Shown piece after piece: positions 63,756 to 64,000 of a stretch of 64,000 bases of DNA. Source of the DNA: Saccharina japonica (lineage: Eukaryota > Sar > Phaeophyceae > Laminariales > Laminariaceae); assembly GCA_008828725.1 (NCBI GenBank), contig MEHQ01001502.1:446157-510156 (forward strand), given 5' to 3'. The notes under the pieces were generated by a model. That model had not been told where the DNA came from. It saw nothing but the letters and a program-made list of their open reading frames with translations, and searched no databases. Every line of letters begins with the position of its first letter. Position 1 is the first letter of the stretch. The position numbers and the translations under genes are program-made.

Positions 63756-64000
63756 AGTCAGAACCAGGCACACGAGGGGGGGGGAGGGGGGCAAGTGCGT
63801 GGGACTGTGGCCATGTCGTGGGTCAAGGAAGGAGGGGGCCTGCGAAGGGATGTGGTGAGGAGGAATTATTTAATTTAGGGGGGGGTATGTCAAAGATGAG
63901 TTGTCAGGATAGGAAGTACCCTGAACCCTCGTTGAATTGGGTGGAGGCTTTTTATATTTATTGTTGGGGGAGGGGGGAGGGGGGTTGGGGGGGGGGGGGG

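Overview
This window is eukaryotic nuclear DNA dominated by a single gene. Short GC-rich exons with GT-AG borders sit in long, AT-richer, repeat-filled introns on the plus strand. Joined in frame they encode a SIN3-type transcriptional corepressor, the scaffold of the SIN3/histone-deacetylase complex. The C-terminal half resembles the plant-type SIN3-like proteins as I know them. The tiny exons, roughly kilobase introns, dense small palindromic DNA elements and abundant simple repeats suggest a stramenopile, most likely a brown alga. That assignment is inference from genome style, not a database match. Layout: 1-19.7 kb holds no gene I can support. It contains palindromic MITE-like elements (TTAA-, TAA/TTA- and TA-flanked families), minisatellites, a GC-rich island at about 8.5-9.4 kb, two related 0.7-kb terminal-inverted-repeat elements (17.0-18.5 kb) and a 1-kb CCTTAT-type hexamer array that ends just before the first SIN3 exon. 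From 19.78 to 63.755 kb lies SIN3: PAH1 (exons 1-3), a glycine-rich linker (exon 4), PAH2 (exons 5-6), more Gly/Pro/His-rich linkers (exons 7-10, interrupted by an assembly gap at 34049-34295), PAH3 (exons 11-12), the HDAC-interaction region (exons 13-18), an acidic/Gly-rich linker (exons 19-23), and the conserved C-terminal region (exons 24-33). A basic tail ends at a TGA at 63753-63755. The most unusual feature is repeated duplication and decay of this gene's own exons inside its introns. The intron after PAH1 exon 3 carries about a dozen degenerate copies of that exon in both orientations, two of them forming roughly 150-bp-arm hairpins. The PAH2 exon has a decayed partial copy one intron downstream. 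A C-terminal exon has a diverged inverted copy. Exon 26 exists three times (one inverted) and exon 28 twice, in large near-identical duplications that are either very recent or assembly errors. Other structure includes an antisense-biased tRNA-derived SINE family, poly-C-ended repeats, a dispersed repeat with a conserved miniature reading frame, and two strongly over-represented palindromic words (TACCWGGTA and CTATTAATAG).
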